A DNA stretch of 64,000 nucleotides from the NCBI RefSeq assembly GCF_008693075.1, contig NZ_VXKJ01000048.1, positions 232,897-296,896 of the forward strand. Reading direction: 5' to 3'. This stretch comes from Corynebacterium phocae. Its GTDB lineage: Bacteria > Actinomycetota > Actinomycetes > Mycobacteriales > Mycobacteriaceae. Of this stretch, positions 19,601 to 27,519 are shown in pieces (the first letter of the stretch is position 1; every line of letters begins with the position of its first letter). The notes under the pieces are model-generated. The model was not told the DNA's origin. It did no database searches and saw nothing but the letters and a program-made list of their open reading frames with translations. Made by a program: the position numbers and the translations under genes.

Positions 19601-20428
19601 ATACTCCAGAACTCCATCCTTCCAGAAGGAATCAGTCTTTCGCCGGAGCCGCAGATCGGTTGCATATTCGTCCGCGACCCTTGCGGTATAAGTAATCTCA
19701 AGGGTTTCGGGACCAAAGTTGTCTGCTTCGACCGTCATCGTCGGCGTTACAGTTGTACCATTTGGCGTTACCCCATTGAGGAAAGAAAAGGTAAAAGGCA
19801 GACCCAAGTTGCCAGCCTCAGGATTTCCCAAGTGATAGGTCCGGTACCAGGCTTCATCATCTTCACGGGTTTCCATCTCACCTTTAGCCGTGAAATTGGG
19901 GCTATTGCCCGGTCCGGATCCGCCGATGACCAACTCACCATCGACCTTGACCTTCGGAACTTTGAGGGTCATCACCAGGTTGCGCACCGGCCCTGAGAAG
20001 TCTAGAAACGCGGTGGTACCAATAGCTTCACCTGACCAATACTCAGTTTTATCCTCGCTGATCTCATTTTCAAATCTGTCCGTACTACCAAAATCCATGC
20101 GAATCTTCTGGTTAACAGACTGGCTTTCCCTCAAGTCAGCGCGGACGGCCTGCGCTCCAACGTCGCCAGGCGGGGTTTCACTGAGCTCCGGAAGTGGTGC
20201 CGGATCAATGTCTCCGGGCCCCTCCTCAGAAACGACTTCCTCTCCTGCTTCTTGCCCTTCAAGCACAGGAACCACTGGGGGAACAGACTCAACCTCAACC
20301 AATGCGGGCTGGTCACCCGGCGTTTGGGCAGTAACGGGTACTGCTACTTGAACGAAGAAAAGTGCCCCTATGACAAAGAGGATCCAGGGAATTATAGTGC
20401 GCCGCGAGTTGAGAAAGTCAGAGAACAT
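10628..20428 (-). CDS. Giant cell-wall-anchored adhesin with about 19 Cna_B/SpaA repeats
   Basis: About 3266 residues. The start is uncertain: ATG at 20428 preferred, GTG at 20434 and TTG at 20473 also in frame, none with a strong ribosome site. A signal peptide follows (RRTIIPWILFVIGALFFVQV, cleavage near AQ). The first about 1100 residues are beta-rich and non-repetitive, including a D-x-N-x-N-G-x-R-DEGE loop near the end, and are probably the ligand-binding head. Then come about 19 modules of roughly 95 residues, each with a lysine in a VxKxD-like strand, PLAGAEFGLF, a DVxWGxY turn and a KExxAPxGY end: the Cna_B/SpaA fold, whose lysine and conserved glutamate suggest internal isopeptide bonds. 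After a Pro/Ser-rich linker come LANTG, a hydrophobic segment and RRRRD: a sortase sorting signal with Ala in place of Pro. No sortase gene lies in the window. Likely a long adhesive stalk. Confidence 0.9.
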   Translation of the reverse strand: MFSDFLNSRRTIIPWILFVIGALFFVQVAVPVTAQTPGDQPALVEVESVPPVVPVLEGQEAGEEVVSEEGPGDIDPAPLPELSETPPGDVGAQAVRADLRESQSVNQKIRMDFGSTDRFENEISEDKTEYWSGEAIGTTAFLDFSGPVRNLVMTLKVPKVKVDGELVIGGSGPGNSPNFTAKGEMETREDDEAWYRTYHLGNPEAGNLGLPFTFSFLNGVTPNGTTVTPTMTVEADNFGPETLEITYTARVADEYATDLRLRRKTDSFWKDGVLEYQWDVAQATNETPLETKQGTELFFTYYMCANPTTADGVAPPAGLGIYTPESVTYEITPPEGAELLSRTAKYWTWKTDAHKVLTRTMNWARNERDFNCKRSNYGLELNLTYPNLPVYEDDGTTLKHYPVQLNTYVNYAEGDERKYAGNDEETLRFNPRIKDFRGDRQVSMYKYPTVPSYEAYDAARYKTHDYVYDGKALAFGWRQGVIYSNGGSYVNPEDVSPGIYTPEKRKQLPGIAWRIMIKQNNNGTDFQNPTGGKVDYLHEFTDFGLSEGLYYQEIHFGLKWLTTTSDKTKEEVIETIDGTGNFVYGILADGSEELLAEDVKVGQSVAIKDTARKFTAIKVKYKAPILLNDVQLPFHIHAFPTAAESELWANREIEDNQKTYQNRVKATITQDSPTGEVYQPYAEGQEGYFNEYGDKTRWSNHETEEPYNAVRVVGINPKLSMEILSTKFTDVKGRDYKAVHAKFKPETQTTSYNNCEGVELVPAECSRVKTIMVKTQPKGDWGGLPQTLENLRQIVLLPAGVEYANTVGQIYDNSLHWGEGEPEVVENFNGTGQTAIIYSFGDVVVEQPQSNHPYRDSYSTMLNLDFGRHAEIGLNTIKSYTVWDNSKQITATESDRGGTVYPDEKDLDRDGDTTENFVEARRQVLVTGPRQLVTRIEVSHNDNQGWVFNAPPQDLDEDLYYRLNVVNNSYTDSNNISLLGVLPTTEDYKLATPDGENPPVTWTDAEGATHTYSGFSTPLQPVEGTDSPVVRIVDEAGDDISDQYEVFFTTAKQTPRIDSITTDATWVAAADVTDWSAVTAVKMDLKPGSILASGKSARLVLRAKMPYDEPVLYGKTMADVEDGVRAVAGIAVSENNAGYLEGNEVTSEPVRYRVAGVVFRDLNANGIRDEGENLLPEHEWKLVNADGEVVTDPNGENPVQGTAGAYDRVVFPRGGERRIEFAKTAEDEAQFFFWTHADRTPGADSPAVSDVDNNGVAGGIDLNPANRFAERNAGLAGTRNIILTKTSTVGGGALAGAEFTLEWKNWLESEKPGDGAVVEPTQRVWTVTTDSEGKATFADIPYGQYTLTEVTAPAGHKKADSRDITVDNSDIQVDADGNRSPIETTVVDALSIDDVRINKVDQDGNALAGATFELVSQETGEDGSQLRVSVTSGEDGIVAFPDVPWGEYTLTESTVPNGYEAATEPRTFVLGEDGFQEKVTNEDGSTTLVSPPGGKPWQVENRKKLGTVTAIKHDANGQLLEGAEFGLFAVTGENNDVAETAAYKATSTAEAVNLTFTDVDWGTYVLKEISAPAGYLVSETALEVVIDADHLAVNITEPFINQPKPSVINLKKVDSATKAGLQGATFTLTKAGQAAEDAVSAVSGEDGTVSFTDVAPGVYTVTEVTAPTGYADITADAPGFTRQIEVGPGALASAAETADKLTYNLGEVDNVRKPGTVTVRKADATDNANLQGASFELKHVAGIGGGALMDPATRTAETGEDGLVTFADLEWGTYELTETAAPAGYRPSTDVVTIKVGAENLSPATQVVTNERIPGQITVTKQDEAAAPLGGAEIGLFAPDAQGEFTVQTDSQTTDAQDGTVTFTDVEWGNYQVREIAAPEGYALSTKAIDVTIGAQNFDQKSGTVVVDAGVITDTQIRGSVTFTKKSDKGESGEPLPGVTFGLFKDGQTAAAYEATSGADGKVNFTDVLYGTYKLREIQTPEGYVPLGQDIEVTISTDGQEVTLDDVTNNQIRGSITLAKADATSKAPLAGAEFELVAKDNPDVVLDTQTSAADGTVTFADRVYGEYIVREKAAPAGYTATTTPLEANVENDEETIELGTVTNDRRDASVSLTKLGEDATPLAGAEFGLFAVDENGVASESPSVTAVSGDDGAVSFEAVPWGTYVLKETNAPTGWLLSTESKQVTVGATALNVDAGSIKNARIMGAVQLEKKSDDGSVLPGVEFGLFAKDDLATPVARQISGEDGKVKFVDVAYGEYVVRELAPLEGYLPYGEDLAVSVTEHDKTYDLGEVINVPIRGSITLTKTDKTTGDPLSGATFLLFAKGADTTDPQAALDTQTSGEDGTLTFADVLYGEYVVVESAAPQGWTATEKQLTAAVVNDQERVNLGEVANPRIPGTVTVSKVDAEGAPLAGAEFGLFAVDENGVASESPSVTAVSGDDGVVSFEVVPWGTYVLKETNAPTGWLLSTESKQVTVGATALNVDAGSIKNARIRGAVQLEKKSDNGSVLPGVEFGLFAKDDLATPVARQTSGEDGKVKFVDVAYGEYVVRELAPLEGYLPYGEDLAVSVTEHDKTYDLGEVINVPIRGSITLTKTDKTTGDPLSGATFLLFAKGADTADSQAALDTQTSGEDGTLTFADVLYGEYVVVESAAPQGWTATEKQLTAAVVNDQERVNLGEVANPRIPGTVTVSKVDAEGAPLAGAEFGLFAAGQTVPVAKAKSAEDGFATFIDVEWGTYQLREIAAPVGYTKSGTVIDVELGPQNEVVAAGEVTNTKILGEVSVVKKSGEAEDGQRALSGAEFGLFLKTEQGVADAATLKATTGETGKATFTDVPWGTYVLKETVAPEGFVLSAETKDVVVGATSPVTDAGEVLNNAIRATVTAVKQSEAGAVLPGVEFGLFLAGEDGTIAADATPAYRGVTGEDGRVTFEDVRYGAYELQEIKPLEGFEPLDRPLGVLVTEANVTVDLGVVNNKHTRGSVHAVKVDSETGKPLAGAVFEIFAQGEGGQSTALDTQSSNADGEVTFLNRTFGTYLVREKAAPQGYVLNAEEFEVTIDSDGQVVELGKIANKPIRGTVEVHKIAADTKRPLAGAEFEVSALSVDGVEPGKVLAAAKSDKDGVVTFPNLKFGTYRIVETKAPKGYQLSKDAAVEVEVTTDGTVVDAGTVTNKPIPEDTPPPSGSGGFLDWIKGVVSGGKSPSGTPPHPSGDKPQSPGTSEVKSPADTAVEKPTSISGRGLANTGANVGLVAGLALALILSGLGLLFLRRRRD
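12307..14070 (-). repeat. 864-bp tandem duplication inside the adhesin gene
   Basis: Copy 1 spans about 12307-13170 and copy 2 about 13171-14034, and the first bases of a third copy run to about 14070. Landmarks recur exactly 864 bp apart (12429 with 13293, 12719 with 13583, 12957 with 13821), with only a few substitutions. Each copy encodes three Cna_B modules (288 residues). The high identity suggests a recent duplication or ongoing gene conversion. Confidence 0.9.
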
Positions 20429-20473
20429 GTTCACAGCGTAATCTAAGGTGCGACTTAAATGCAATACCCCCAA

Positions 20474-21888
20474 CCAGCACTTTTCCGCTAAATCTACATT
20501 CCTGGAGGTTACTGAATCCTTTAACTAACAACTTGCCTGGAATTAACACTAGGGGGAAAGCGATTCATATACATATTTATTAAGCCCAGAATTATGAGAA
20601 CAACCCCAAACAGCGACGTAAGCATCCTCCCCCAGCAAGACCATCACTATATTATTTTATAAATCTTGAGGGTAATCCCCTTAGAACTTCCCGGTTTTAC
20701 CGATACATGTACAACACCATGGTTTCTCTATTTCTGCCTCTTTCCCCCTTTCAGGGGCAACGAGAACCAGGCCGCAGAGTGCCACGAGGTCAAGGCAGGA
20801 ACCACCACGAACTATTTACACTTTCTTATAATCAGATAGAAATGAACCAAATGGGCACCAAAAATGTACCACCTGGGTGGTCTAGTTTGTGAGGCTTGTG
20901 TGGCGGAGGTCCAGGAGATAACCCGGCCTGTTTCCGTGAGGAAATAACCGACTTGGTGAGACCATGTGGGCGGTCTGGATGGCCGCTGAGACAGGCAAGA
21001 AGACCTCAGAATACCAACGCCAATTCCTGAGCTCCCCACCCCGGAAGCTGAAAGGAGAGGTAGCCTTCACACCGAGCTCGAAGAACTTCGTGCCACGGTC
21101 CGCGTAGACTCCCCGCGTTTGTGATTCAGGCCCGCCACTGCCAGGACAAAGAGCGGCTTCGCCGCGACTAAGCGTTCAGTTTGCAGCCCAGCACTGTGAG
21201 TGAAAAGGTAACTAGCAAACTGTAAAAAGACACATGCCGTCACTTACTATCACTGGCAAAAGTGCTGGTCAACAAAGTGTGAAACTGCGAAAATTATTTT
21301 GGACTTTAACGCGGATTTTCCGTACCAATACCTAAAGATGCAGGTAGAAAAAGTGTGAAATCAAAAGTTCTAACTGAAAAAGGAGTTTCACTATTTACAC
21401 TTAGCGCTTACCCTGGGAACGTGACCTGGGACCTGAATAAGCTAAACACCACCCTCGCCGAACTGCGGGCCTTCGGGGATGACGTACTGAACGCACCCCC
21501 CCCCACGACACCCCAAGCCCACACCAAGGGCCTGCCAAGCAAGCCGGGATAGCGAGCGTTAACGCAGACTCTGACCCAAAACACCCGCCGGTACGTTGAG
21601 CAAAGAAGCAAGGAGACAGAACTGCAAAAACTGTTGTGTAGTTCGCCGGGCGACTGCCGAACGAAGTGCAAAAACCCTGGTAGGAAAAGTGCAAATCAAA
21701 AGTCTAACTTACAAACGCTCCTTCGCTATCTGCGCTTAGGAGAGCATCTCCGGGGCATTTTCCCGGGATTTTGAGGAAACTAGACGGCACGCCAGCCCAA
21801 CTGCGGGCGCTTGGGGGTGCCCCAACGCCCATCGAGTCCCAAGCGGGTAAGTGCAGAATGGAAAGGCAGGTGGCCAACTATGGGAATT
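20474..21888. other. 1.4-kb region without an intact gene; coding relics and a diverged repeat
   Basis: The left end is AT-rich and should hold the adhesin promoter. From about 20950 to 21120 the plus strand shows broken coding-like sequence (for example LHTELEELRATVRVDSPRL). A short frame at 21355-21552 (TEKGVSLFTLSAYPGN, TLAELRAFGDDVL) is partly repeated about 336 bp downstream in degraded form. No family recognised; this looks like the remains of a mobile or accessory gene. Confidence 0.5.
21343..21815 (+). repeat. Diverged tandem repeat, period about 336 bp
   Basis: TCAAAAGTTCTAACT at 21361 pairs with TCAAAAGTCTAACT at 21696, and AACTGCGGGC at 21461 with AACTGCGGGC at 21799, in the same order and with the same spacing. 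The second copy no longer has an open frame. Confidence 0.5.
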
Positions 21889-23586
21889 CTAGCCGCACCG
21901 CACAATCGGGATGGGGTCGTACACGGTGGTCTGAGTTTCTTGTTTGATGACGTTGCCTGCCAGATCCCGGATGGTGCGGGTATCGGAAGTGGTAAAGCCC
22001 GGTGCGCCGGAGGACGGGATGCAGTTATTGGTCACGTTCATAGTGGTGGGTTGAGTTTGCGCCCACCGGCCGTTGTTGGTGGAAGTCACTTCAACGGTTT
22101 TGACACCCATCAGCCTGACGGTGATTGAGCCGTTGCCAAAGCTGGTATCAATCCGCACCGGATGGCCAGTGGTGTTCTTAAACTGCAAATCAATGACACC
22201 TTCGTAGACGGTGGCCTCACGCCCGGCTGGATAACGGGAAATGTAATAGGAGTGCGGGGTGTGCGTGACATCTTCCATGCCGGCAAAGTACGCGGCGTTG
22301 TACAAAGTGGTGGCGAATTGGGAGATGCCGCCGCCCACGGCGGTGCCGGCACGGCCGTTGATGATAATCCCGGACTCCACGTAACCCTGCGCCGCGCCAC
22401 GGGTACCTGTGTAGCCATTGAGGGAGAACGTCTCCCCCGGGCCCACAATGGCGCCGTCTACTTCTTGAGCCACCAGCCGGATGTTCTCACCGGACGGCCC
22501 GGAGAAACCGGAGGTAGTGAACTCACCCGCGACCTCGTCGAAGGTAGCTTTCTGCGCGATTTCCGTGGTGAAAGTTGCAGGAACATCCTTGTAGGTAGCG
22601 GGGAAAGTGCGGTCATCGCCAAGAACGCGGTCGCGGAAGCCGTCCATGGTTTGTTCCCAATCAATCTTGACGCCGTCTTGGTGTGGCGTGACTGTCCGGG
22701 TATCCCCGCTGAAGGTAAGGCGCGCGTTCTGGGGCTCGATTTCCGATACCCCCAGCTGTTCCGCGATCAATTCCTGCGCGCGCGCCACGTCCACGTCCAG
22801 GACTAAGTTGCCCTCATGATTGTTAACAGCCACGAACTGGGCAATGGCCCCACGGTCCAAGACAGCGCGATGATCTTCGCGTCCATTAACCACAATGTCG
22901 CGGGAGAAGGCAGCAGTGGCATCCCCGTCCTTCATATTTTTAATTACTTCTTTGTTAATCACCGGTTCGGTCTTCTCCGGCTCTACCACTACGCCTTCTG
23001 GGTTCAACCAGTTTTCCACTACTGCAAACCGCAGACTATCTGGTTCAATCCTTTGACCTAGGACTGGTTCAATGACCTTCCAGTCGGCGTCTTCAACTAC
23101 CAAGGCACCGTCTTGTGGCGCGTACTCCAGCTCCTGGCGCACGCGGTCCAGCTGCGGGTTGAGGGCTGCTTCATCAACAGATATAGCCACGGGAATCTCA
23201 GCGGCTGGTTTGAAGAAGCTAGCAATGCGGCTAATCGGGTTGAGTGACGCCTCACCGATCCCGTCAACTGCTGCTTGCAGGTCAAGGCTCAACCCGGATT
23301 GCTCTGGCACCAGTTGGCTAGTGCGGTCACCGGCACGAACAGCAACAGGCTTGGCCTCCACGCCACCCAGTTCACGGCTGAGCTTGTCCACGGCGGCGTC
23401 GCGGTCCATTGCGGAGATATCCACGCCACCAACGCTGGTTCCACGTGGAACCTTGCCCTGATTGACGGCGACATCTATCCCATATGCCACACCGGCAATG
23501 AGCAGGAGACCGAGGATAAGCCCGGCGGTAATGATCCATCCGCGCGCACCTTTGCGCTGCTGGGGTTTGCGTACTGCAGTATTCAC
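21889..23586 (-). CDS. VanW family protein with peptidoglycan-binding (YoaR-like) domains
   Basis: 565 residues from the GTG at 23586; the ribosome site is weak (GGGGGCGATAG upstream). Residues 17-40 are one membrane segment (WIITAGLILGLLLIAGVAYG), so the rest faces outside. Two YoaR-type putative peptidoglycan-binding domains follow (GTSVGGVDISAMDRDAAVDK near residue 50, and a second near 280). The VanW domain occupies about 350-500 (GFSGPSGENIRLVAQEVDG; GETFSLNGYTGTRGAAQGY; GGGISQFATTLYNAAYF; HTPHSYYISRYPAGREATVY). VanW proteins occur beside vancomycin-resistance genes, but the biochemical role is unproven; cell-wall association is likely. It stands alone here with relic DNA downstream. Confidence 0.9.
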   Translation of the reverse strand: MNTAVRKPQQRKGARGWIITAGLILGLLLIAGVAYGIDVAVNQGKVPRGTSVGGVDISAMDRDAAVDKLSRELGGVEAKPVAVRAGDRTSQLVPEQSGLSLDLQAAVDGIGEASLNPISRIASFFKPAAEIPVAISVDEAALNPQLDRVRQELEYAPQDGALVVEDADWKVIEPVLGQRIEPDSLRFAVVENWLNPEGVVVEPEKTEPVINKEVIKNMKDGDATAAFSRDIVVNGREDHRAVLDRGAIAQFVAVNNHEGNLVLDVDVARAQELIAEQLGVSEIEPQNARLTFSGDTRTVTPHQDGVKIDWEQTMDGFRDRVLGDDRTFPATYKDVPATFTTEIAQKATFDEVAGEFTTSGFSGPSGENIRLVAQEVDGAIVGPGETFSLNGYTGTRGAAQGYVESGIIINGRAGTAVGGGISQFATTLYNAAYFAGMEDVTHTPHSYYISRYPAGREATVYEGVIDLQFKNTTGHPVRIDTSFGNGSITVRLMGVKTVEVTSTNNGRWAQTQPTTMNVTNNCIPSSGAPGFTTSDTRTIRDLAGNVIKQETQTTVYDPIPIVRCG

Positions 23587-23747
23587 ACTTGAAAGACTAT
23601 CGCCCCCGGTATGTACATGTCAGCTCTACCCCCTTAAAACTTTGTAAGAGAGTTCAAAAATTGCATTTTAGGCCAGCGCCTGCCTGGGACTGCCACGCCA
23701 TACTTTCCTTAAAGAAATCTTTAGCACTTTAGAAATTACGCACGAAA

Positions 23748-23780
23748 CCCCGCTCCAGGGCATAAGCCCTAGGAACGGGG
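23748..23780 (-). terminator. Rho-independent terminator of the LAKTG surface-protein gene
   Basis: The arms CCCCGCTCCAGGG and CCCTAGGAACGGGG form a stem with a short loop, followed by TTT on the minus strand. It lies about 85 nt after the stop codon of the surface-protein gene and upstream of the vanW-like gene. Confidence 0.6.
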
Positions 23781-23864
23781 AAGGCATCCACGCTGTTTAG
23801 TTCCACGTGCCTACCTGGCGGGGCTAGAGGTGGCCAGCCGCAGCCCTAGCCCCTCTTGCACCTT

Positions 23865-26738
23865 TTAGGAGTTCTTGCGCCGGCTAGCAAGAACTAGAGC
23901 TCCAAGGCCAGCAATCAGCATCAGAAGCCCTAAACCAGCAACGCCAAATACTCCGGCACCAGTCTTAGCCAATGTAGACGGCTTAGCTGCCGTAGTAGAC
24001 GCGGTTGACGTGGACTTTTTTCGAGTCTTTGAGCCCGACTGTGTGGTTTTCACCTGCGGCGCCTTCACCGTGGAGGCAGCAGGTTTAGACGTTGTGGTAG
24101 CTGCCCCGGGTGCGGGGGTAGCTGACATCACCGTGCTCGCCTGAATGGAAGGCTTGGGCTGCGAAGCCTGCGGTAGCCCGTTGGAACTTCCAACTTTGCC
24201 AGAAAGCCCACCGGCTATTAGCCCGCCCAGCACAAGTCCACCCAGCCCAATTCCAAGGCCCGTTGCTATATCCTCATCCGATGAGCCCTCAGGCTTACCG
24301 CCCGATCCACCCGGCTGGACAGTTGGATCCGGATCTGGCACTACAGGCATCCCGGTCACCGTAGTGGTTTCCGTAATTACTGTGGGAACTTCTTTCGTCT
24401 CAGTCACAGTGGTAGTAGCAGTCTCAGTTTCCGTGGCAATGTCCGTCACCGTAGCGGTGTTCGTAACCGTAGCCGTTGCTGTGGCCGTTGCCGTTGCCGT
24501 TGTAGGTACCGGCAACGTTTCAGTCTCCGTTGCTGTTTCAGTAGCTGTTTCCGTCTCAGTTGCTGTTTCCGTAGCAGTCACCGTGTTCGTGGCCGTTGCT
24601 GTCTCAGTTGCCGTCGCCGTGGCCGTGGCCGTGTTCGTAACCGTAGCCGTGGCCGTTGTAGGTACCGGCAACGTTTCAGTCTCCGTTGCCGTTTCAGTCT
24701 CAGTTGCTGTTTCAATCTCCGTGGCAGTTGCTGTCTCAGTTGCCGTGGCTGTGTCGGTAACCGTGGCCGTGACTGTAGTTGGTACTGGCAGTGTCTTAGT
24801 CGCTGTTTCAGTCGCAGTTACCGTGGCTGTGGCTGTCTGCGTGGTTGTGACCGTGACAACCTGGTCTTTTTTATAAACATGGAGGTCACCGCAAACGCGG
24901 GTGGCTCCGTTTCCATCTTGTTCGAAGGAATCCTCTTTCGGATCAATGTTCGGATAGTCAGCGTCCACGCCTTCTGGTGCGAACACGTGAAACTCATCAT
25001 CCGCGGACCCAACTGGGCCAAACTTACGGTCCCCACCTACTGGTTTGTTAAGGGGATTCGCAACGCTGGTTCCGGCAATGATTACTCGCTCCGCGTAGGG
25101 ATTTTCATCGATTGGACCTTCCACAACGTCGCCGTTGCTATCGGTGGTATCCGCGCCACGGTGGTAGTACTTAACGCTGACAGCCGGGGCCCACACGTGT
25201 TTATTTCCGTCATCGTTGGTCTTAGATACCTGATATTGCTCACCATCCGGCTGGCATTTATCAAACGCGTCAATCCCGGCATCACGGGAAACAAATTCTT
25301 TCAAGGGCTGCCCTTGGGAATTTACGGGTTTGGCGTTGGGGGGAAGATCAACGGCACCACTGTCAATTATGACTTTGATCCCAGCGGGAACACTGTCTTT
25401 GCCATCACCTTCGCCGGTGATATCAACCTGGGAATCCCCCGTAACCCTAATGATCTTATCCCCTCCCTTTTTATAGTCGACTCCCAGGGCGTCGCCTTTC
25501 AGCACCCCGTTGTGGACATTGTAGGTAGCGCCATCAAATTGAAAATCTTGGTGATCGCTGTCGTCTGACCTGATGTCACTGGTCACCGTACTGTTGTTGA
25601 TGTTAATGGTGGATCCGCCTGTGTTTAAAGACACCAAAGGTTTCTTACTGAACCACCCAGTGTCCGCCACGGCGTCAGCGGTGGTGACCAAGTCCAGTGT
25701 GGAGTCGGTTAGCGTCAGGGTGGTGCCACCTACTATGGAGAAGTTGTAGTCGCGGACGGTTGTAGAGGTCACCTCTGAGTTGATTATTTCCACCGGGATT
25801 TCCGAATAGAAAGAAGGGCGCCAGTTTGGCGCTGAGGCTTTAGTAGAGGCTTTCTGCAGGTCCATCCTGACATTGTTAAATACGGCCTTGGTGGTGTCCG
25901 TTTGAAAATCACGCTTGGAGAAAATCACCGGCCCTTCGTTGTTTTCCTCACCGGGAGCAACGTTGAGCGTAAGGTCTTTCGCCTCAAAGCTGCCGCTGAT
26001 GAACTGACCATCAAGTCCATACCCGCCGGTGGGGCCTATGTTAAAGCTGCTGGTATCGCGTCCTGTACCGGCAAAAAGAACATCGAATTTCGGCTTGTTA
26101 CGGCCGTCTATCTCAACGCCGCGTTTGCCTAACGCTGGAGCTGAGATATTGACCGTTCCGCCGTTGCGGAAAGTAAAGGTGTCGTGGATATTGAGGGCGT
26201 TTCTAGTTGGGTCGCTAATTCCTAAAGTCTTTCCGTCATCGACCACAAAGGTAAGGGGCCGGGAAATAGTAAATCCCTGCTCAAACTGTTTATCCACGGT
26301 GAACCGGACTGTGTCGTACGCGGGGTCAGCAATGGCGGCTGCCACCTGCTCATGGGTAGTTGATTCCACTACCTCGAAAGTCGCGGCGCTGGCAAAGGCC
26401 GCTATGTCAAGGCCCGGCATCTCTTCATTTCCGGAACCGGCTTCTGATGTCTCTAAGGCAATGGGCTTAGGCGTGGGCTCGGAATCCTCACCTGATTGCG
26501 CAACGGTTTCAACGCTTTGAGAAGCGGAGGTCGGGGAATCTTCGGAAAGAGACGGAGAGACAGTGACCCCTGGTGTGGCACCCTCCGGAGAAGGGTTTTC
26601 CGGAGAAGAGTTTTCCGAAACCGCAGGGGTTCCGGTTTCTGCCCCAGAGTTGGGGCTTGAACTTAGCACCAAGCTAGCGGCCACGACAGTACTCAACGTT
26701 CTTTTCTTTATATTCATGGCCGTCACGGTACCCGACAT
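23865..26738 (-). CDS. Sortase-anchored surface protein with beta-helix-like head and TAT/TET repeat stalk
   Basis: Preferred start ATG at 26738, with GGGAG 7 nt upstream; an internal ATG at 26717 has no ribosome site and the frame is open upstream to 26888. A signal peptide follows (NIKKRTLSTVVAASLVLSSS). A Ser/Pro/Glu linker leads to a head of about 450 residues with short strand repeats (TFRNGGTVNISAPALG, NINNSTVTSDI, TLTDSTLDLVTT) that suggest a right-handed beta-helix. Next comes a region of about 130 residues of alternating TATETATA units with LPVPTT punctuation, then a hydrophobic Gly-rich patch and a lysine-rich linker. The end is LAKTGAGVFG, a membrane segment and RRKNS: an LxxTG sorting signal. 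The Thr stalk is likely glycosylated. Ligand unknown. Confidence 0.85.
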   Translation of the reverse strand: MSGTVTAMNIKKRTLSTVVAASLVLSSSPNSGAETGTPAVSENSSPENPSPEGATPGVTVSPSLSEDSPTSASQSVETVAQSGEDSEPTPKPIALETSEAGSGNEEMPGLDIAAFASAATFEVVESTTHEQVAAAIADPAYDTVRFTVDKQFEQGFTISRPLTFVVDDGKTLGISDPTRNALNIHDTFTFRNGGTVNISAPALGKRGVEIDGRNKPKFDVLFAGTGRDTSSFNIGPTGGYGLDGQFISGSFEAKDLTLNVAPGEENNEGPVIFSKRDFQTDTTKAVFNNVRMDLQKASTKASAPNWRPSFYSEIPVEIINSEVTSTTVRDYNFSIVGGTTLTLTDSTLDLVTTADAVADTGWFSKKPLVSLNTGGSTININNSTVTSDIRSDDSDHQDFQFDGATYNVHNGVLKGDALGVDYKKGGDKIIRVTGDSQVDITGEGDGKDSVPAGIKVIIDSGAVDLPPNAKPVNSQGQPLKEFVSRDAGIDAFDKCQPDGEQYQVSKTNDDGNKHVWAPAVSVKYYHRGADTTDSNGDVVEGPIDENPYAERVIIAGTSVANPLNKPVGGDRKFGPVGSADDEFHVFAPEGVDADYPNIDPKEDSFEQDGNGATRVCGDLHVYKKDQVVTVTTTQTATATVTATETATKTLPVPTTVTATVTDTATATETATATEIETATETETATETETLPVPTTATATVTNTATATATATETATATNTVTATETATETETATETATETETLPVPTTATATATATATVTNTATVTDIATETETATTTVTETKEVPTVITETTTVTGMPVVPDPDPTVQPGGSGGKPEGSSDEDIATGLGIGLGGLVLGGLIAGGLSGKVGSSNGLPQASQPKPSIQASTVMSATPAPGAATTTSKPAASTVKAPQVKTTQSGSKTRKKSTSTASTTAAKPSTLAKTGAGVFGVAGLGLLMLIAGLGALVLASRRKNS
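24400..24860 (-). repeat. Low-complexity Thr/Ala/Glu/Val hexanucleotide-type repeat tract
   Basis: Permuted units encoding TVT, TAT, TET and VTA recur for about 150 codons, with LPVPTT(A/V)TATV occurring three times. Such tracts are prone to in-frame length change. Confidence 0.8.
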
Positions 26739-27519
26739 AACTCGCTCCCACAACGCTTCTGAAATTAAATAATGTTTCATAATGGGACGTAGAGAGAACC
26801 TTCCGGCCAGTAAGGGTAATTGTGGAGACAACTCTTCAACTCCAGCCGGTGCCAGCGGAGAGTAATCCAGACCGCCCCGCACGGACAAGCCTTAAGCCCT
26901 CACAATATGCGCCACAATTCACGTCCCAAACCCCAACTCCAGAGAAAGTCAACAATCGCAACTTATAGCCTTAGAAGGAGATTGTCACCCCGCTAGGAAT
27001 AGCGGAGGTCCCAAGTAACGTTGATACATGCCCCAAATGCTTGTCCGCAAAAGCCCCTATCCAGGAGCTTGTAGGGGCAAACCCCCACAAAACCTTCACC
27101 ACTGTTAACTAAGGCAATACCGCGGGAAACACCATCCAAATAGCGCACTGCGCCCATCACGGTAAAAGACTCAACTAATGGATAGCGGTAGAGAGCTAAG
27201 GCCGGGCACCGCCAGGAATCCACCAGACGCAGTACATTTACTCCCCCCTCAGTTCGGGGGCCCGCGCAGTACTTCCGGATCTTCCCGGCCCCTGTACCCA
27301 AGGGACAAACGGACAAATGTCCTAATTATTTTATGCGAGGAAAAATTTTAAACTTGCAGAAACCCTAGGCAACTGGGGCTGACCCCTATCTGGCCACTGC
27401 TAGCTTCACGCCTCAGTAAGAATCTGCCGCCACGCCATCGCAAGCCGCCGGGCAGGTTACGGTGTAAACCGGCGGAGTTAACACACTTCACCGCCATACC
27501 CGCACCTGGGACAGAGGAA
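26739..27519. other. Intergenic stretch, possibly with one small unrecognised gene
   Basis: The left end is the promoter region of the LAKTG protein gene. The only coding-like piece is the minus-strand frame at 26993-27316, listed separately. Nothing recognised in 27317-27519. Confidence 0.4.
26993..27316 (-). CDS. Possible small hypothetical protein or gene fragment
   Basis: A frame of 107 codons with codon usage similar to its neighbours (LRLVDSWRCPALALYRYPLV, GAVRYLDGVSRGIALVNSGE). It has four cysteines in its middle and end, no signal peptide, and no clear ribosome site. I do not recognise it. It may be the tail of a lost gene; treat as doubtful. Confidence 0.25.
   Translation of the reverse strand: MSVCPLGTGAGKIRKYCAGPRTEGGVNVLRLVDSWRCPALALYRYPLVESFTVMGAVRYLDGVSRGIALVNSGEGFVGVCPYKLLDRGFCGQAFGACINVTWDLRYS

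Noticed and set aside
22162..22806. Plus-strand frame opposite the VanW gene
   Set aside because: Antisense shadow of a gene with clear VanW motifs.
24145..24876. Plus-strand Val/Ser-rich protein opposite the LAKTG surface protein
   Set aside because: It is the reverse reading of the Thr repeat tract; composition is an artefact of the repeats.
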